A DNA stretch of 64,000 nucleotides from Plasmopara viticola (lineage: Eukaryota > Oomycota > Peronosporomycetes > Peronosporales > Peronosporaceae), in NCBI GenBank assembly GCA_001695595.3, contig MBPM02000045.1, positions 558,001 to 622,000 of the forward strand. Reading direction: 5' to 3'. The first letter of the stretch is position 1; the number at the start of each line of letters is the position of its first letter. Positions 1 to 12,520 of the stretch are shown here, piece after piece. The notes under the pieces were generated by a model. It had not been told where the DNA came from, did no database searches, and saw only the letters and a program-made list of their open reading frames with translations. A program made the translations under genes and the position numbers.

Positions 1-3000
1 TCAAGCCCTAAGATCATAGTGTTTGTTTTAGCAGCAGTAGCGACGGCGTCAGTGCCCGCGGTAAGGCTTAAGCCAATGAAGCTCAATGTTGAAGAAAAGG
101 AAAGCCAAAACCTTTTTTCCGTATAAAAGGGCAAAAACTGGTCCAAAGGCAATCTTAATCACGGATGATTACGTGTGTGTGACGTTGGCAGTCGGAGGCC
201 GATTTAAGATCGAGGCACTCACCCGTATAAATACTTTACCAGAGGGCTTCGTAAAGTGGAATTTTACAAACGAGCAGATATGTCCATTCATGAGCCAAAA
301 GAAATAACGGCTTTCGAGTGCCACTATCTGACAAACTAAAGGTCGGTGAGCTCATGGACGGCTTAATCGGCCTCGCACTCACCTTTTTCGTGTGCAGAAA
401 GGAACATCAAAGGTTTGTTTTTGAACATTAAAATGGCCACAAACAGACTTGCTCCGTTGAATACCGTCGAAGGCAGCCTCTTTTTGTGAAAGTGATCGGT
501 CTTTCATCAAATTACAAAGTTGGTTCCGAGTAAAGCCGCACCCGCTTCTTTGGCTGCGACAAACATGGGTAGGGAAGACGTTTGGCTCATTTAAGGGCTT
601 TGCAGGGTCGCTGTCCGAAGCTGCACGCTCAGAGCCAGTGAAACGCCGGTCAATAGTAGGGTCGGGTCGCCTTCTAGAGAAAAATCAAGTTCTCAAAATG
701 TGAGCAAGGTTGATACACGCCATAAACAATTAGCCCCGAAGCGTTTGGGAAGCTCTTGACAAAGATGCAGGCAGCATTAAACACCTGGTTGTATTCGCAC
801 CAATAAAATTTCATTTCAAGTCTTCGTTCAATAGCAAATGACTGCGTGCGAACAAAAGATTGCGGTCAGCTAAAATACGTCAAGTTATGGTCGCAGAGGG
901 AGTCGCAAAAGCAGGTCAGTTTCGGTTTGACTGGGTAATCGGGCGCCACTTATAAATTTTGAAGCTGGAAGGACCTAGCTATGAAAAATTCAAACTTTAA
1001 TAGTAGAAAGAATTTTTTTGTTTGGCATAGACAAGTACGACTTGATTCTGTGCATGCCAAAGAAAAAAAGGATGAATCCTAAAAAAAGTAGTGGTGCAAG
1101 ACTATGGTTTTATCTGCCCAATTTCACACGACAGAGCTTTAGTGTGATTTGTTTGCCCCACTGTTGCAATACAACGAGTTTGAAAATAGACTGAGGCAGT
1201 TACACGCCCGAAGTCAAAATGGGAGATATTAAGGTGCTGATGTTTTTCCAAGGGTGACGCAACGAAGTTTTTGAGCATTTGTTTGGCGGGTAGCAAGTCC
1301 CGCTGATAGATCTAGCTTTCAATGATGCTTATAATCTTCCCCTGATTGCAGAAAGCCTTGCTCCATCGGCGAACAACAGCATTGCACCACCAGCTGTGGG
1401 CCACTAAGTTCCCTAAGCTAAAAGAATAGGTCTCCAGGAAGGTAATAAGATAACACCAAAATCGTGTAGTCGCTTTAGTGTAGTTGTAACTCTACTAAAG
1501 CGAAATGAAGGCGCGATTCGAAATCAACGTTTCGCTATCATAAACGACCTCGTCTTTACCAAAACAGACTTAACCTTACGAATAGATGTCAGCTTATTTA
1601 ATAGCTGTGTCACGGAAGGTGTGCCCCAGTGTGAGGCACTGTCTGGGGCTTCAGATTCACCGAGCCTCAAACTTCAAAGCTACTGAGCCTTGGCCAAATA
1701 AAAACTCCTAGAATAGGTATGGTTTTAGATGCAAGCCTCTCTTAAGGATTAAAGTACATATTTTCGTTCGGACAAAGATGCGTTGCATTAGTCTCATTGG
1801 CAGATTTCCGATGCGGCTTAGCGTACATATCATGAAAGGTATCAAGGATCTCGTATTCTGTTCCCCTAGATGCGTGGTCCAGAAACCCAACATTAACCTA
1901 TCACTAGAAAGTGGAATGAGGGTAAGTTTGAGCTTAGATAAGCCATGAAGTGTTATGTCACCAGGCAATATCCAATTTTATACGAACAATGTGAGATCAT
2001 TTATGAAATTTCTTTTTATCGATTTTTACCCCTTGATGAGAAAAAGTATGCCGCACGATAATTAACGTCGTACTTTTGACGAAAGAAAACACTGTTTTAT
2101 CTTCACAGAGGCTTTCCCAAACGACTCGGGTGCAGATGCTGCTAGATGCAGCAGCTATTTGCTTGAAGAAAGAGCAAGTTCAGAAATTGGGTGATTACTC
2201 AAACACTTTCAAAGATGGATTAGACGGAAATGGCTGTTAGAAAGGTATGTGGATGTAGTGCCACACGCTTTTGCGTAGGTCAGATGAGTTGGGCCACATC
2301 AGCAGCATTGGAAACTCTATCGACCAACAAATTCGCTAGGATATAAAACGAATGTCAATTTATGTGATTTTAATCTGGGGCGGAAGGCGCCAAAGTCGAC
2401 TTTAACTCCGCAATAGCCAAAATAAATGCATCGCTATCAGATTTAGGGAGGCTGTTTACATTACGCTGCACGGTCAATTACATCTTTAGTCGTTGTACCA
2501 CATTTGAAGATTTAAAATGATTTACCATTTGGGGGTACATGTTGCTCTGATTAGCGGTCGTTTTATCGAGAACAGGCTGTTCTTTTAGTCTCAACAACGC
2601 ATCAGTGGTGTTACACATACACATGGATGGATGAGTTTGTGAGAAGCTATGAAATGTGCCAGAAAATTATCGCGCTTTACGCGCTGAAATCATTGCAGAG
2701 CCTGACCGTACCGGCGGACTATTAAAAGTCCATAAGACTCGACTATGTCTTTGGCTTAGCAAAATTAATGGCAACACGGGCACCATGCCGCCACAGCAGG
2801 AGAGTGCAGCTGGCACCTGCATTAGTGAAGAGAAGACAGCAGAACGTTTAATGTTTAAAACCACGGTCCTCCAGACACGCTTGTTTACCAACGCTTTTTT
2901 GTAATTGCTGCGGAACACTTTCGACATGTGACAATTCACAGACACGTGGTCCTATAAAATAGATCAACCTTGTGCTAAAAGGATCATTGTACCGAACGTG

Positions 3001-3110
3001 CGTTAAATTCTCGTATTTGTGGACATATAAGCTATTTGTAGTTGAGTTGCCATGGCTCACAAAGTCATGAGCTTTATTTCATTATATAAACACCCTACAG
3101 AATTTTCGGA
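1..3110 (+). mobile_element. Unit A: decayed Ty3/gypsy relic, forward copy, cut by window edge
   Basis: No open frame of useful length survives, but pieces of a gypsy polyprotein can be read on the plus strand. Near 1020-1060 the frame gives FGIDKYDLILCMP, which resembles the stretch after the retropepsin of oomycete gypsy elements (consensus YDVILGMPWL). Around 2640-2790 the reading shows a CxxC-like remnant, then an integrase-like WKSI..D..FGL..NGNTG pattern. At 2925-3060 a PIKQINLVLKG reading matches the family pattern QTERVNRVLED. The same landmarks recur in units B to G. Relative to those, about 1.6 kb between roughly 2230 and 2330 is missing here. The whole stretch is full of stops and is dead. 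Family assignment rests on several weak matches in the right order. Confidence 0.6.
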
Positions 3111-4789
3111 TTTAAGAGCACGAACTTTGGGGGGGGTCTTTCTCTTCCATGTTTGTCAGCTTTCATATGAAAACAATAAAGTGACTCTATTAATAGTTGG
3201 CTGAACATATTGAACGGGGCAAAAAATGCAATATTCATCCGCTCAAAATAGACATATGGAGCTTCCGGTTTACATGCATATAGTCATCAAAGCATTTTGT
3301 CCTGAAGTATTGTATTTATTGGTACTAAACTGACCACTCGTAGATCAGCTTCCATGAACAAGATGAGCTATTATTTAATCGGACCACTTACATTTTAAAG
3401 GACTTGGGCCGAATTATACCATCTACTTTTTCCAAAACGCTGTCGACGCACCTAGCACTTACTATGAGGAGTTAAGTGAGAAATTTCGATTAGCAAGACT
3501 TCTGGCCTTACGTGATCTCTGATCTTTTCCAAGCCCTTTTTAAAGTGCTGCCAAGGCGCTCTATCCTGTTAGAATTGCGACTTCGGGCGGTCATACAGCG
3601 GCTGTCAGCTCCGCTGTATTGGCCATAGAATGTGGGACTGAGTAATCGTAAACCTTTCACTTTAAGCGTCCGGCAATACCTAAGGCTCACTTTGCAAGAA
3701 AGCGACATCCAGCGACAGTTAAAAAACCTCGCGCAAAGACGTGCAGCGATCGATCAGACTGTATTTTTTAACATTACATGCTAATAATTTTATTTGTTAA
3801 GGGTAAACTAACCGCCAGGGCCGCAAACATTTGGTCATGCACGAGTCTATTTTTATCACGAAAAAGTAGAAAGACGAGGCAGAAGTGGCATCTTATGGCG
3901 CACCTTTGCCTCCAAGGCCAAAACCACTTCCTTGTGGTGCGGATAATGAAGTAGATATACTTTCACTGACAAGCCAAGATCTTCCTATGAAGTGGTGCGG
4001 TTGTGCCTCTCCCCAAACTCATGGGAGTCAATAAAAAAGTTTTGAAAGAAGTGTCCGGGCGCCACTGCGCTCACTACGAATCTCAAGCACAACATGGCTG
4101 TTCTGCGATAGATTGCTTGTGTCAAGTGAGCGGGAGCTCATCACGATCAATATACTCAATTATTCTCGAGCACGAGGCGCAGTCACACCGGAATGAATTT
4201 TGCTTACTTATAAATCTGCAGGGGAAAGTATAATTTCGTGCCCAACGATATGACTGTGATCATCCGGAAAGCTACGATGGGTAACATGGATCCTCTAGCA
4301 TTTGGACTGCGGCCTCGAAGTACGCTCAGCTTGAGGTGTGCGCAGCTCGGAACCAGCTAGATATCTTCGCAGGAATCTCTCACGTCGTACCCGTTGTACT
4401 TGCACCCCATACATTGTCCGAGGATGACCGGAGGAATTTAAGCGTTGAATACACAAGTATTGAAGCTGTACTCTCGCCAATTACTTTACGATACCTTAAA
4501 CGAAGTCGATGGACGAGTGGCGAGGTAACTTTGGCAAAGGTTTAATCAGTCGGCTCTCGTCGCTGCCTGCCAGTCTGACTTAAAATCTGCAACATCATGT
4601 TTTTTCTTTATCACTGAACGCGAGGGCTCCATCAGCGGTCACCAGGGACCTAGCGATGAGCTCAACTCGGGACAACCCTAGAGGCTTAAAGCTTTGAAAA
4701 TCACTCTATTGCTTTCTTATGAAAGCTGGCAAACTTGGAAGATAAAGATTTCCCCCTCAAGTTCGTGCTCTTTAATCTGAAAAATCAGT
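3111..4789. other. Spacer between inverted repeat arms; gypsy-relic fragment
   Basis: This lies between the two arms of the large inverted repeat. The first 600 bases hold a short G run (from about 3128) and AT-rich sequence with nothing I recognise. From about 3720 to 4560 the sequence is a diverged forward copy of the stretch at about 46800-47690 in unit E, sharing the block around 'cagcgatcgatcagactgta' and the downstream effects of the same decayed frames. The short ORFs at 4003-4233 and 4336-4545 are fragments of that relic, not genes. Confidence 0.45.
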
Positions 4790-7700
4790 AGGGTGTTTAT
4801 ATAAAGAAAATAAAGCTCATGATTTTGTGAGCCATGACAACTCAACTACAGATAGCTTATATGTCCAGAAAGGTGAGATTTCAGCACACATTCTGTACAA
4901 TGATCCTTTGAGCACAAGGTTGATCTATTTTATAGGACCACGTGTCTGTGGATTGTCACATGTCGAAAGTGTTCCGCAGCAATTACAAAAAAGCGTTGGT
5001 AAACAAGCGTGTCTGGAGGACCGTGGTTTTAAACATTAAAGGTTCTGCTGTTTTCTCTTCACTGAATGCTGGTGCCAGCTGCACTCTCCTGCTGTGGCGG
5101 CATGGTGCCCGTGTTGCCACTAATTTTGCTAAGCCAAAGATACAGTCGAGTCTTATGGACTTCCAATAGTCCGCAGGTACGGTCAGGCTCTGCAATGATT
5201 TCAGCGCGTAGAGCGCGAAAATAATTTTCTGGCAGATTTCATAGCTTCTCACAAATTCATTCATCCACGTGTATATGTAACACCACCGATGTGTTCTTAA
5301 GACCAATAGAACATCCTATTCTCGATAAAACGACCGCTAATTAAAGCAACATGTACCTCCGAATGGTGAATCATTTTAAATCTTCAAATGTGGTACAACC
5401 AAAAAAAATGTAATTGACGGCGCAGCGTAATGTAAACAGCCACCCTAAATCTGATAGCGATGCATTTATTTTGGCTATTGCGGTATTTCAAAGTCGACTT
5501 TGGCGCCTTCCGCCACAGATTAAAATCACATAAATTGGCATTTGTTTTACATCCTAGCGAATTTGTTGGTCAATAGAGTTTCCAATCCTGCTGATGTGGC
5601 CTATCTCATCTGACCAACGCGAAGCGTGTTAGCAAGCACACTACTTTTTCCAAACTTTCATTCATTGCGAACATAGTTATTCGCAACGAATGACAACTAT
5701 CTTGTCATTTTTTTGGGCAAGATGACCATACTTTATCGCTGTTCACAGGAATAGGCGGCCTAAAACAATACAAAGGGCATAGAGTTAGATTGGCTTGCTC
5801 ATGGTTTCGTTTTAGCTTGCAATGATGCCCATCGATGGAGTCTTCAGAAGCGTCGCAAAAGACGCTTGACGGCTTTGTAAAGAACGAAAAGTCAAGTCTG
5901 GTGCTAGTTTTGTTACAATAATCTACTAATATAGATCTGGCTTTTTGCTAGACCGGCATACTCGACGCTGTACTTGTACAAGCAGTTTGGTACACCTGGT
6001 CAATACCTCAAGTGTCGCGCCGGCCAAGGCAAGATAAATTTCACTTCGTCTGATCCCCATGGTTGTTATAAAAGCAGCCGAGGTTCTTTTTTAAACTGCC
6101 GCATGAACGCGTTATCGATGTTGATCTAAAGTTTGGTGGTCCTCATGACCTCAAAAACTTGCCCCGTCAAGTCTCAATAGGTCTACATAGCCGACCAATT
6201 CTTTTACAATGAATATGGACGAATATATCGTCTTCGAGCACAAGGATGTAATGCAGCTGTGTCACAAGAAAGTGAAACCTCGCCAGGGCGTTAATTGATG
6301 TTGCTACGCCGCTGAGCGTATTCACAACCGTGAGGTACCCTCATTCGTTTTAGTAGTAGTAAATATATCGTGCTACTGAACATGCTATGAGGATACGCGT
6401 CCTTCTCTGGATAAGGCTATTATCAGATACTGCTGCGCTGATCAGCTCGTTACATGCTAGAATATACTGCCGTTTTTCCCACGTACAGAACAACGATAGT
6501 GGGTGACGAGTGCAGAAATTATGTCTCCTAAACCCAACCATTCTTTATCTTAGCATGACCCTAATGGTTGTGTAGTCTCTACCATCGACTTCACGCGGCA
6601 GGAGAGTCATGGGTGTATGCAGATACATGAAAAGCGCGTCTCGACAGCGCTTTCGTGCGTCTGAGTGGCTTTTTCACGCAGATGGTGTAGCAGCGAATTT
6701 AATGTGACGAGATATATGAGAATCTCAAAGTTCCTCGAACCAAAACGACATGAGAGTACTGCACATGCAGCCGCCCAGCGAACGACGGCGAATTCATCGA
6801 GCAACACAAACTTCGCATTCGGCGGAAGCCAATTTTAAAAAATATGCGCTCGTCGCGTTTTTTCAAAGTGAAGTAATTCTTTCATCGATCTCTTCCTCCC
6901 GAACATTTTTATGAGACAATCATAGCAGCAATCATTCATCCGATCTTGAGATCGATATGCACTAGAAAATTAAGCTAAAAAACTCAAACTAAAAAGCGAC
7001 AGATTCTGATGGTACATTGTGCTTATAATACCCCAAAGCTTTTGTTAATGCCGTGTTCTGGAGTTATGTAGGGTAACGAGAAAAGGAGATGTCGGATCAA
7101 ATGCACTGATCACCGCGATAACCTGGCTGATTCGAAGCAGGCAAGACTTACCTATAATCTCTCGAGCTTTGACCGTATCACCTAAAATGCTCGTGTCATC
7201 CTCCACAGATGGTGTGAACCCGGATTTCCATCGCCAATATCCAATTGCAGGTACATTTAGTGCCGTGTGTGGCACTACATCCACATACCTTTCTCACAGC
7301 CATTTCCGTCTTATCCATCTTTAGAAGTTTTTGTGTAACCACCCAATTTCTGAACTTGATCTTTCTTCAAACAAATAGCTGCTGCATCTAGCAGCATCTG
7401 CACCCGAGTCGTTTGGTAAAGCCTCTGTGAAGATAAAATAGTGTTTTCTTTCGCCAAAAGTACGACGTTAATTATCGTGCGGCATACTTTTTCTTATCAA
7501 GGGGTAAAAATCGATAAAAAGAAATTTCATAAATGATCTCACATTGTTCTTATAAAAATGAATATTGCCTGGTGACATAACGCTTCATGGCTTGCCTAAG
7601 CTCAATCTTACCCTCATTCCACTTTCTAGTGATAGGTTGATGTTGGGTTTTTGGACCACACATCTAGGGGAATAGAATACCAGATCTTTGATACCTTTCA

Positions 7701-9400
7701 TGATATGTACGCTAAGCCGCATTGGAAATCTGCCAATGAGACTAATGCAACGCATCTTTGTCCGAACGAAAATTTGAATTTTAATCCTTAAGAGAGGCTT
7801 GCATCTAAAATCATACCTATTCTAGGAGTTTTTATTTGGCCAAGGGCTCAGTAGCTTTGGGTAGTTTGAGGCTCGGTGAATCTGAAGCCCCAGACAGTGC
7901 CTCACACCGGGGCACACCTTCCGCGACACAGCTCAAGATGAGCTGACATCTATTCATAAGGTTAAGTTCTGTTTTGGTAATGACGAGGTCGTTTATGATA
8001 GCCAAACGTTGATTTCGAATCGCGCCTTCATTTCGTTTTAGTGGAGATAATCTACACGATTTTGGTGATATCTTATTACCTTCCTGAAGACCTATTCTTT
8101 TAGCTTAGGGAACTTAGTGGCCCACAGCTGGTGGTGCAATGCTGTTGTTCGCCGATGGAGCAAGGCTTTCTGCAATTAGAGGGACATTATAAGCACCATT
8201 GCAAACCAGTGCTACTAGCGGGACTTGCTACCCGCTAAAGAAAACTTTCCAGACGCCGTCACGTCTACCTTTGAAAGAACAGCAGCACCTCAAGGCTCTC
8301 TCATATTGACGTTGAGGTTTTAAAGGCCTAGATTTTTTCCTAAACAAATTATACTAAAACAATGGTGGGGACAAAACACAGTAAAGCCTTGTTATGGAAC
8401 TGGGAAGCTGGTTTCATACAATTCAATTTAGAGCTCGAGCTTTTTTGTCTACAGCGTGCACAGGACCAAGTCGCACTCGTTCTTATCAAAGACGAGAAGT
8501 ACCTTTGTACTATTTAAGTCCTCAACTCTTATAGCCAGATCTTTTCAAGCTTTAAGACTGTTGACAGGCGTCTCGTCACCCAGTTGAACCGAAACGGACT
8601 TGCTTCTGCGGCTTCCTCCACATGAATTACTTAACGTATTCTAGCTGACCTCCATTTTGTTGGCAAGCAGAAGTTCGCAATTCACCATGACACGTGTGCA
8701 TACAGCCAGTTGTTTAATACTGCTTGTTTTCTTTTAAAGAGCTGTCCAACGGTTAAATGCTTATTTCCTATTGTGTGTACCAACCTTGCGCACATCATGA
8801 GAATTTGATCCTTCTCTAGTAGGCTGTTCTGCCCCGCCCCTACAATTAACCAGTATTTCTTTGGCTCTAAGGACAAAGAATCTGACAGCAACCCTCCATA
8901 GCCCTTAAATAAGCCAAGCGACTTCTTTACCCGTGTTTATTGCAGATAATGAAGTGAGTGTTGCTTTACTCGGAAACACTTAAGCCTGTTGGTACAGGAA
9001 CAATCACCACACTGAATTTTGTACGAGAGCCCACTCTTATTGACGACGAGGAGCTGCCTTCCAACGGTATGTAAAGGATGAAGTCTGTTGTGGCTTTCTT
9101 TTTTTTCGATCCTTTATTGTCACTTTCTGCACTAGTCGTCCATGAGCACAAAAACCTTTGTTATTTATAGAAAATGGCACTCGAAGGCCGTCAACTCGTT
9201 TGGCTCATAAATACATATATAGTTCGCGCCTACATTGCTTGCAAATACGGTAACGGGAATTCTCATAGATGTTCAAGCTAATCGGATGGAACATTTCTTT
9301 TAAAGCTCCTTAGTAAGCTCCCTGGTCACAAAGCCCTCAGATACGCACAGAAATATGTTAAGTAATATACTGTTTACTATCCTTGGTTGAATTTGTGCAA
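4790..9400 (-). mobile_element. Unit B: decayed Ty3/gypsy relic, inverted copy
   Basis: Reverse-complement counterpart of unit A. The minus strand at 5306-4983 reads ADYWKSIRLDCIFGLAK, the integrase catalytic-core start (consensus CWxSISMDFVFGLP). Around 8440-8500 the minus strand repeats the post-protease landmark near the 'gacttggtcctgtgcac' reading, and 9160-9200 pairs with about 285-330 in unit A. Unlike unit A, this copy keeps the reverse-transcriptase part (minus strand near 6230-6290, matching 18060-18110 in unit C). Many stops and frameshifts are present and no functional ORF remains. Confidence 0.6.
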
Positions 9401-10196
9401 TATGCTTTGGTCTTTTATCGATATATTCAATAAAATTTCGTTTTGTGGATTCTTGATGAGCGACTAGGATAGCTACCATTATCGCTTTTACATCACCTTA
9501 AAGTGTTGATCGGTCGCCGTGCGAAAAAATCGCGATGCGAGGGGGACGTGTATTTATAAAAACCTTATGATAGATAGCACAGTAAAAACTAGTAGCGATG
9601 CAGGCGTTTTTTAGACGGTCAATAAAGTAGTATCACCTAAATCATGTGGTGAAATGGGAATAAATACATATTCACGGTGCACTGCACTCTAGCTTTTATA
9701 TAATTGGTCGGTAGACGCGCCGCGTCGGCGCCATCACTGTTCGCTTCGTTTGCAACATGAGCATAATGGCTCCAATTGCACAATGCTCAGCACGCTGAGG
9801 AACTCGCCACATAGTTCGCTCCCGATATAAGCTTTGCGATTTCAGTTTGCCGCGACCGTTGCTGCATTTATCTCTCATTCACTATTGACAAGATATCTGA
9901 TTTTGATCTTTCATGGTAATCTTAGGGTTTGACAGCAGCTTTGAAATGCAAAAGAGAAGTCTGACGACTAGGCCTTCCACGCTCGAGGCCTGGTACATGG
10001 GGTTACAATTGCAGTACACATTGGCACTGCTTTGTTGTGATAAAGACCCGGTGGTTTGATGACGGCTGAAAAACTCACGTACGGACGCCATAATGTGAAG
10101 AAAGTATTGGCTTACAGTATAGCACATAAAACTTGGTGCATTTTGAACAATTAAATTGCGGAAGATACTTTAGCCAATAATTTAAGACAGATAGCT
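9401..10196 (-). other. Inverted copy of the conserved effector-upstream intergenic block
   Basis: The GC-rich motif around 9715-9735 (gcgccgcgtcggcgcc) and the flanking 'caatgctcagcacgctgagg' block near 9778-9800 appear in the opposite orientation near 25850-25980, 42060-42195, 51230-51370 and 58095-58200. In those places it lies upstream of an effector gene. Here it sits between the inverted relic and the plus-strand effector fragment, as expected if the whole unit was inverted. No coding potential was recognised. Confidence 0.5.
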
Positions 10197-10520
10197 GACG
10201 CCCTCCTTCCAAGCGCGGGGGCTAAACGCTCGCGCGCTTCGGGCAGGTGCTCGCGGGCATCTGCAGGTCTCTAACGAGTCTCACCCTCGACGCGACGGTC
10301 TCCAGCACCGGGCGCCACCTGGGCTCTTACCAAGTCAGAGCTAAACACAATAATGGAAGACCCTCACGACCTCGGTGCTGGCTGCACTGCCCGCCGAACG
10401 AGACCCGACGTATGCGGACACCACTCTATGCCGTGGACTAGCCAGACTGAGCCTAGCATGTGCATAACTTGGTAACGCGAAAACGTAATACATTACATTA
10501 CATTACATTACATTACATTA
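10197..10520 (+). mobile_element. Non-autonomous LINE derivative, copy 1
   Basis: A 324-bp retroposed sequence flanked by a 9-bp direct repeat CAGATAGCT (10188-10196 and 10521-10529), extendable to 10 bp. It starts inside the family 5' region, so it is slightly 5'-truncated, and ends in six or so ACATT pentamers. Internally it joins three segments that are far apart in the longer relative at 13583-14738: the 5' end up to about CTCCAGCACC, a short piece reading CACCTGGGCTCTTACCAAG, and the 3' end beginning AATGGAAGACCC. The ORF at 10247-10441 inside it has no protein similarity I can see and is probably incidental. Confidence 0.85.
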
Positions 10521-10877
10521 CAGATAGCTCAGCAGCTTATTGTTGCATACAACACAGTACATCAGAGAGTACGCCTTCGATCTTTATTGTAGTCTATAAA
10601 AATTCTCGTCTTTACTCATACAAGCCCTTAATCAATAGCAGAAGCTGGTTAATTTGAGGCATCATAATGTTGCTTGTGCTGTTTTTAAATGTTAAAATTG
10701 CGCTTCTTATATAAGTCATACTATACACAAATATATTAGGGAAAAAAAATCTTGGACTCACCTTGAGATCTTGAAGTGTCGATTGCGCCGTATAGCTCGA
10801 TAGTGATTCGAAGGTCTTGTCATTATCAAATAATCCTTCAAAGGCAATGCTCGAGCCTATAACTCTGCGCCGATAAA
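10521..10877. other. Upstream flank of the inverted effector fragment
   Basis: AT-rich sequence between the retroposon's target duplication and the plus-strand effector fragment. A minus-strand ORF (10612-10959) crosses it but overlaps the effector fragment antisense, has no recognisable domain and is not supported. Nothing else was seen. Confidence 0.4.
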
Positions 10878-11447
10878 TGTTGCTATCGACTTTCACACTA
10901 GTGGCAAGTACGAAGGCCATGAGGCCATGATAGCAATGGATGACCAAGCTCAGAGTCACATGAGGAGCTTGTCAGCAGAAAAGACTCGAAATGACTGTTT
11001 TGAGGAAATGGTTTTGAACACGTCCATCGCAAAGGGTGTATTGAAGTTGGAGAATCCGTCGTCAAGTCTGCGTTTAAGGCTCTCTCCTGAAAAGAAAAAG
11101 TGATCAACAGCTCCCAAGTGAGATGTATCAAGAGTGGGCTGGAAGACTCTGCAGAGGCTTATCAGGCCTTGTTCCACGAGCTGAAAAAGCACTTTAACGA
11201 CTTTGACCTGGCTACATTTGTACTTGGTGTTTGGTATCCCAGAAGACAGAAACTGTAGCGAATAGATATTACAACCTTCAAATGGACGATTGAGAAAAAA
11301 TAGTAGGGAGCGCTTGATTTTTAGTGCCTTGGAACTTGATATCAGCAAAGGCAACTTTTTTAAGAACCCGCTTTTCAGAATCATGACTCGTTCGCTCGTC
11401 AGCAGCCACGAGAAGATGTATCAAAGGAGCAGCCGATTGATCGTCAG
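10878..11447 (+). pseudogene. Effector pseudogene, 5' part only, inverted (unit B)
   Basis: The plus strand encodes, in broken frames, a leader tail (LVASTKAM), a QSHMRSLSAEKTR segment, a FEE remnant of the EER motif, and the first WY module (ALFHELKKHFNDFDLATFVL). It then continues into module 2 as far as the EQPI position. All other effectors here are on the minus strand. The start codon region is damaged by a small duplication near 10915-10925, and several frameshifts follow. Homology stops at about 11445, where the sequence abruptly becomes the opposite strand of another effector copy at module 4. That junction is the breakpoint of the unit inversion. Confidence 0.75.
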
Positions 11448-12520
11448 ACAAATGTTTACGCAATGCCACAAGTAATTTAGCATTTGTAGCATGACGTCGC
11501 GATGCAAAGGCAAGCCACGTCAATAAGAGTGGGCTCTCCACAATGTCCTCACCTTCATTCCTGCTAGTTCGAACCCAAAAATGTTAAGCACATCGCTTGC
11601 CGTCTTTACTTCCCCCCTCCAGTACATAAACAGCTTTTCTAAGGCTTTTGTAGCAAATACACGCGTGCTCTCGTCTTCTTGCGCTGCCGTTATGACGTTA
11701 GCAAGGACCTTGTCTCAAAGCCACGTTGGGCCCACAAGTTGTTTACCAAGCCGGTCACCAATTCCTCGTAATCGTCTTTCGTTAACGACCCTTTAGCGTA
11801 AGAAAGCCAGATGCTAACAGCTGAAGAGATCACAACGGCATCATAATTGAATTTAGACTTCACGTCCAACGCCTCACTCGTGGAGACAACATTCATAGCT
11901 CCAAGCATTTCAGCCAAGAGAGCATCAAATATTGAGTGCTCGTCTAATTTTCTTTTTGTGGAAGCTGACGAGCAAACGAGACGTGTCTTCAAGAGCGGGT
12001 GCTTGAAAACGGTGCCCGATACCGAACGCAAAGGCACTGAAAACATCAATCACTTTCTTATTTTCTATTCAATTTTTTAGCTGAAGGTTGTAATATCTAA
12101 CGGCTACATATTCTATCTTCTGAGATGCCAGACCATCGAGTTGTTCAAATGTAGCCAGCTCATAGTCACTTAAGTGTTTTTCGGCTTGTAGAACAAGACC
12201 ATATAAGTAAGTCTCTGCAGAGTCTTTGTAGGCCCCACGGACACCTCTAGCCCACCTTTGATACTGCTTACTTGCGAGTAATTTCTTCTTCACAGATTCC
12301 ACGTAAAAGTTTTTGAAAGAGCTGTCGATCATTTTCTCTTTGTCAGGAGAGAGCCTCAAGCGCAGGCTTGGTGCCAACTTCTCTACTTCTTATGCAACCT
12401 TTTCGCCGAAGACATTTTACGTCCTTTTCTCATGGCGTTCAGCGCGAGTATCCACTGCTGACAAGCTTCTCGATAGACTCTGGGCTTGGGCCTTCACCGC
12501 TATCATGGCCCTCGTCCTTT
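11445..12520 (-). pseudogene. WY-module effector pseudogene, frameshifted and 3'-truncated
   Basis: Minus-strand reading begins inside the secretion leader (AQAQS), passes a RSLS-like motif and an EKR remnant, then WY module 1 (YQRWARGV, 12069-12377), module 2 with multiple lesions, module 3 (SAVSIWLSYAKG, within 11690-12049) and module 4 (LLLTWLAFASRR, near 11500). It stops at the inversion breakpoint near 11445, so module 5 and the C-terminus are gone. At least three frame changes and internal stops separate these pieces. Its 5' end overlaps the 3' end of the short effector ORF 12503-13036, implying an unequal recombination that fused two gene copies head to tail. Confidence 0.8.

Noticed and set aside
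10490..10520. Pentamer repeats as telomeric or CRISPR-like sequence
   Set aside because: They occur only as the 3' tail of the LINE derivatives, inside the target duplication; there are no spacers and no telomere consensus.
10612..10959. 115-residue minus-strand ORF as a gene
   Set aside because: It overlaps the plus-strand effector fragment antisense, has no domain or conserved counterpart, and lies in low-complexity AT-rich sequence.
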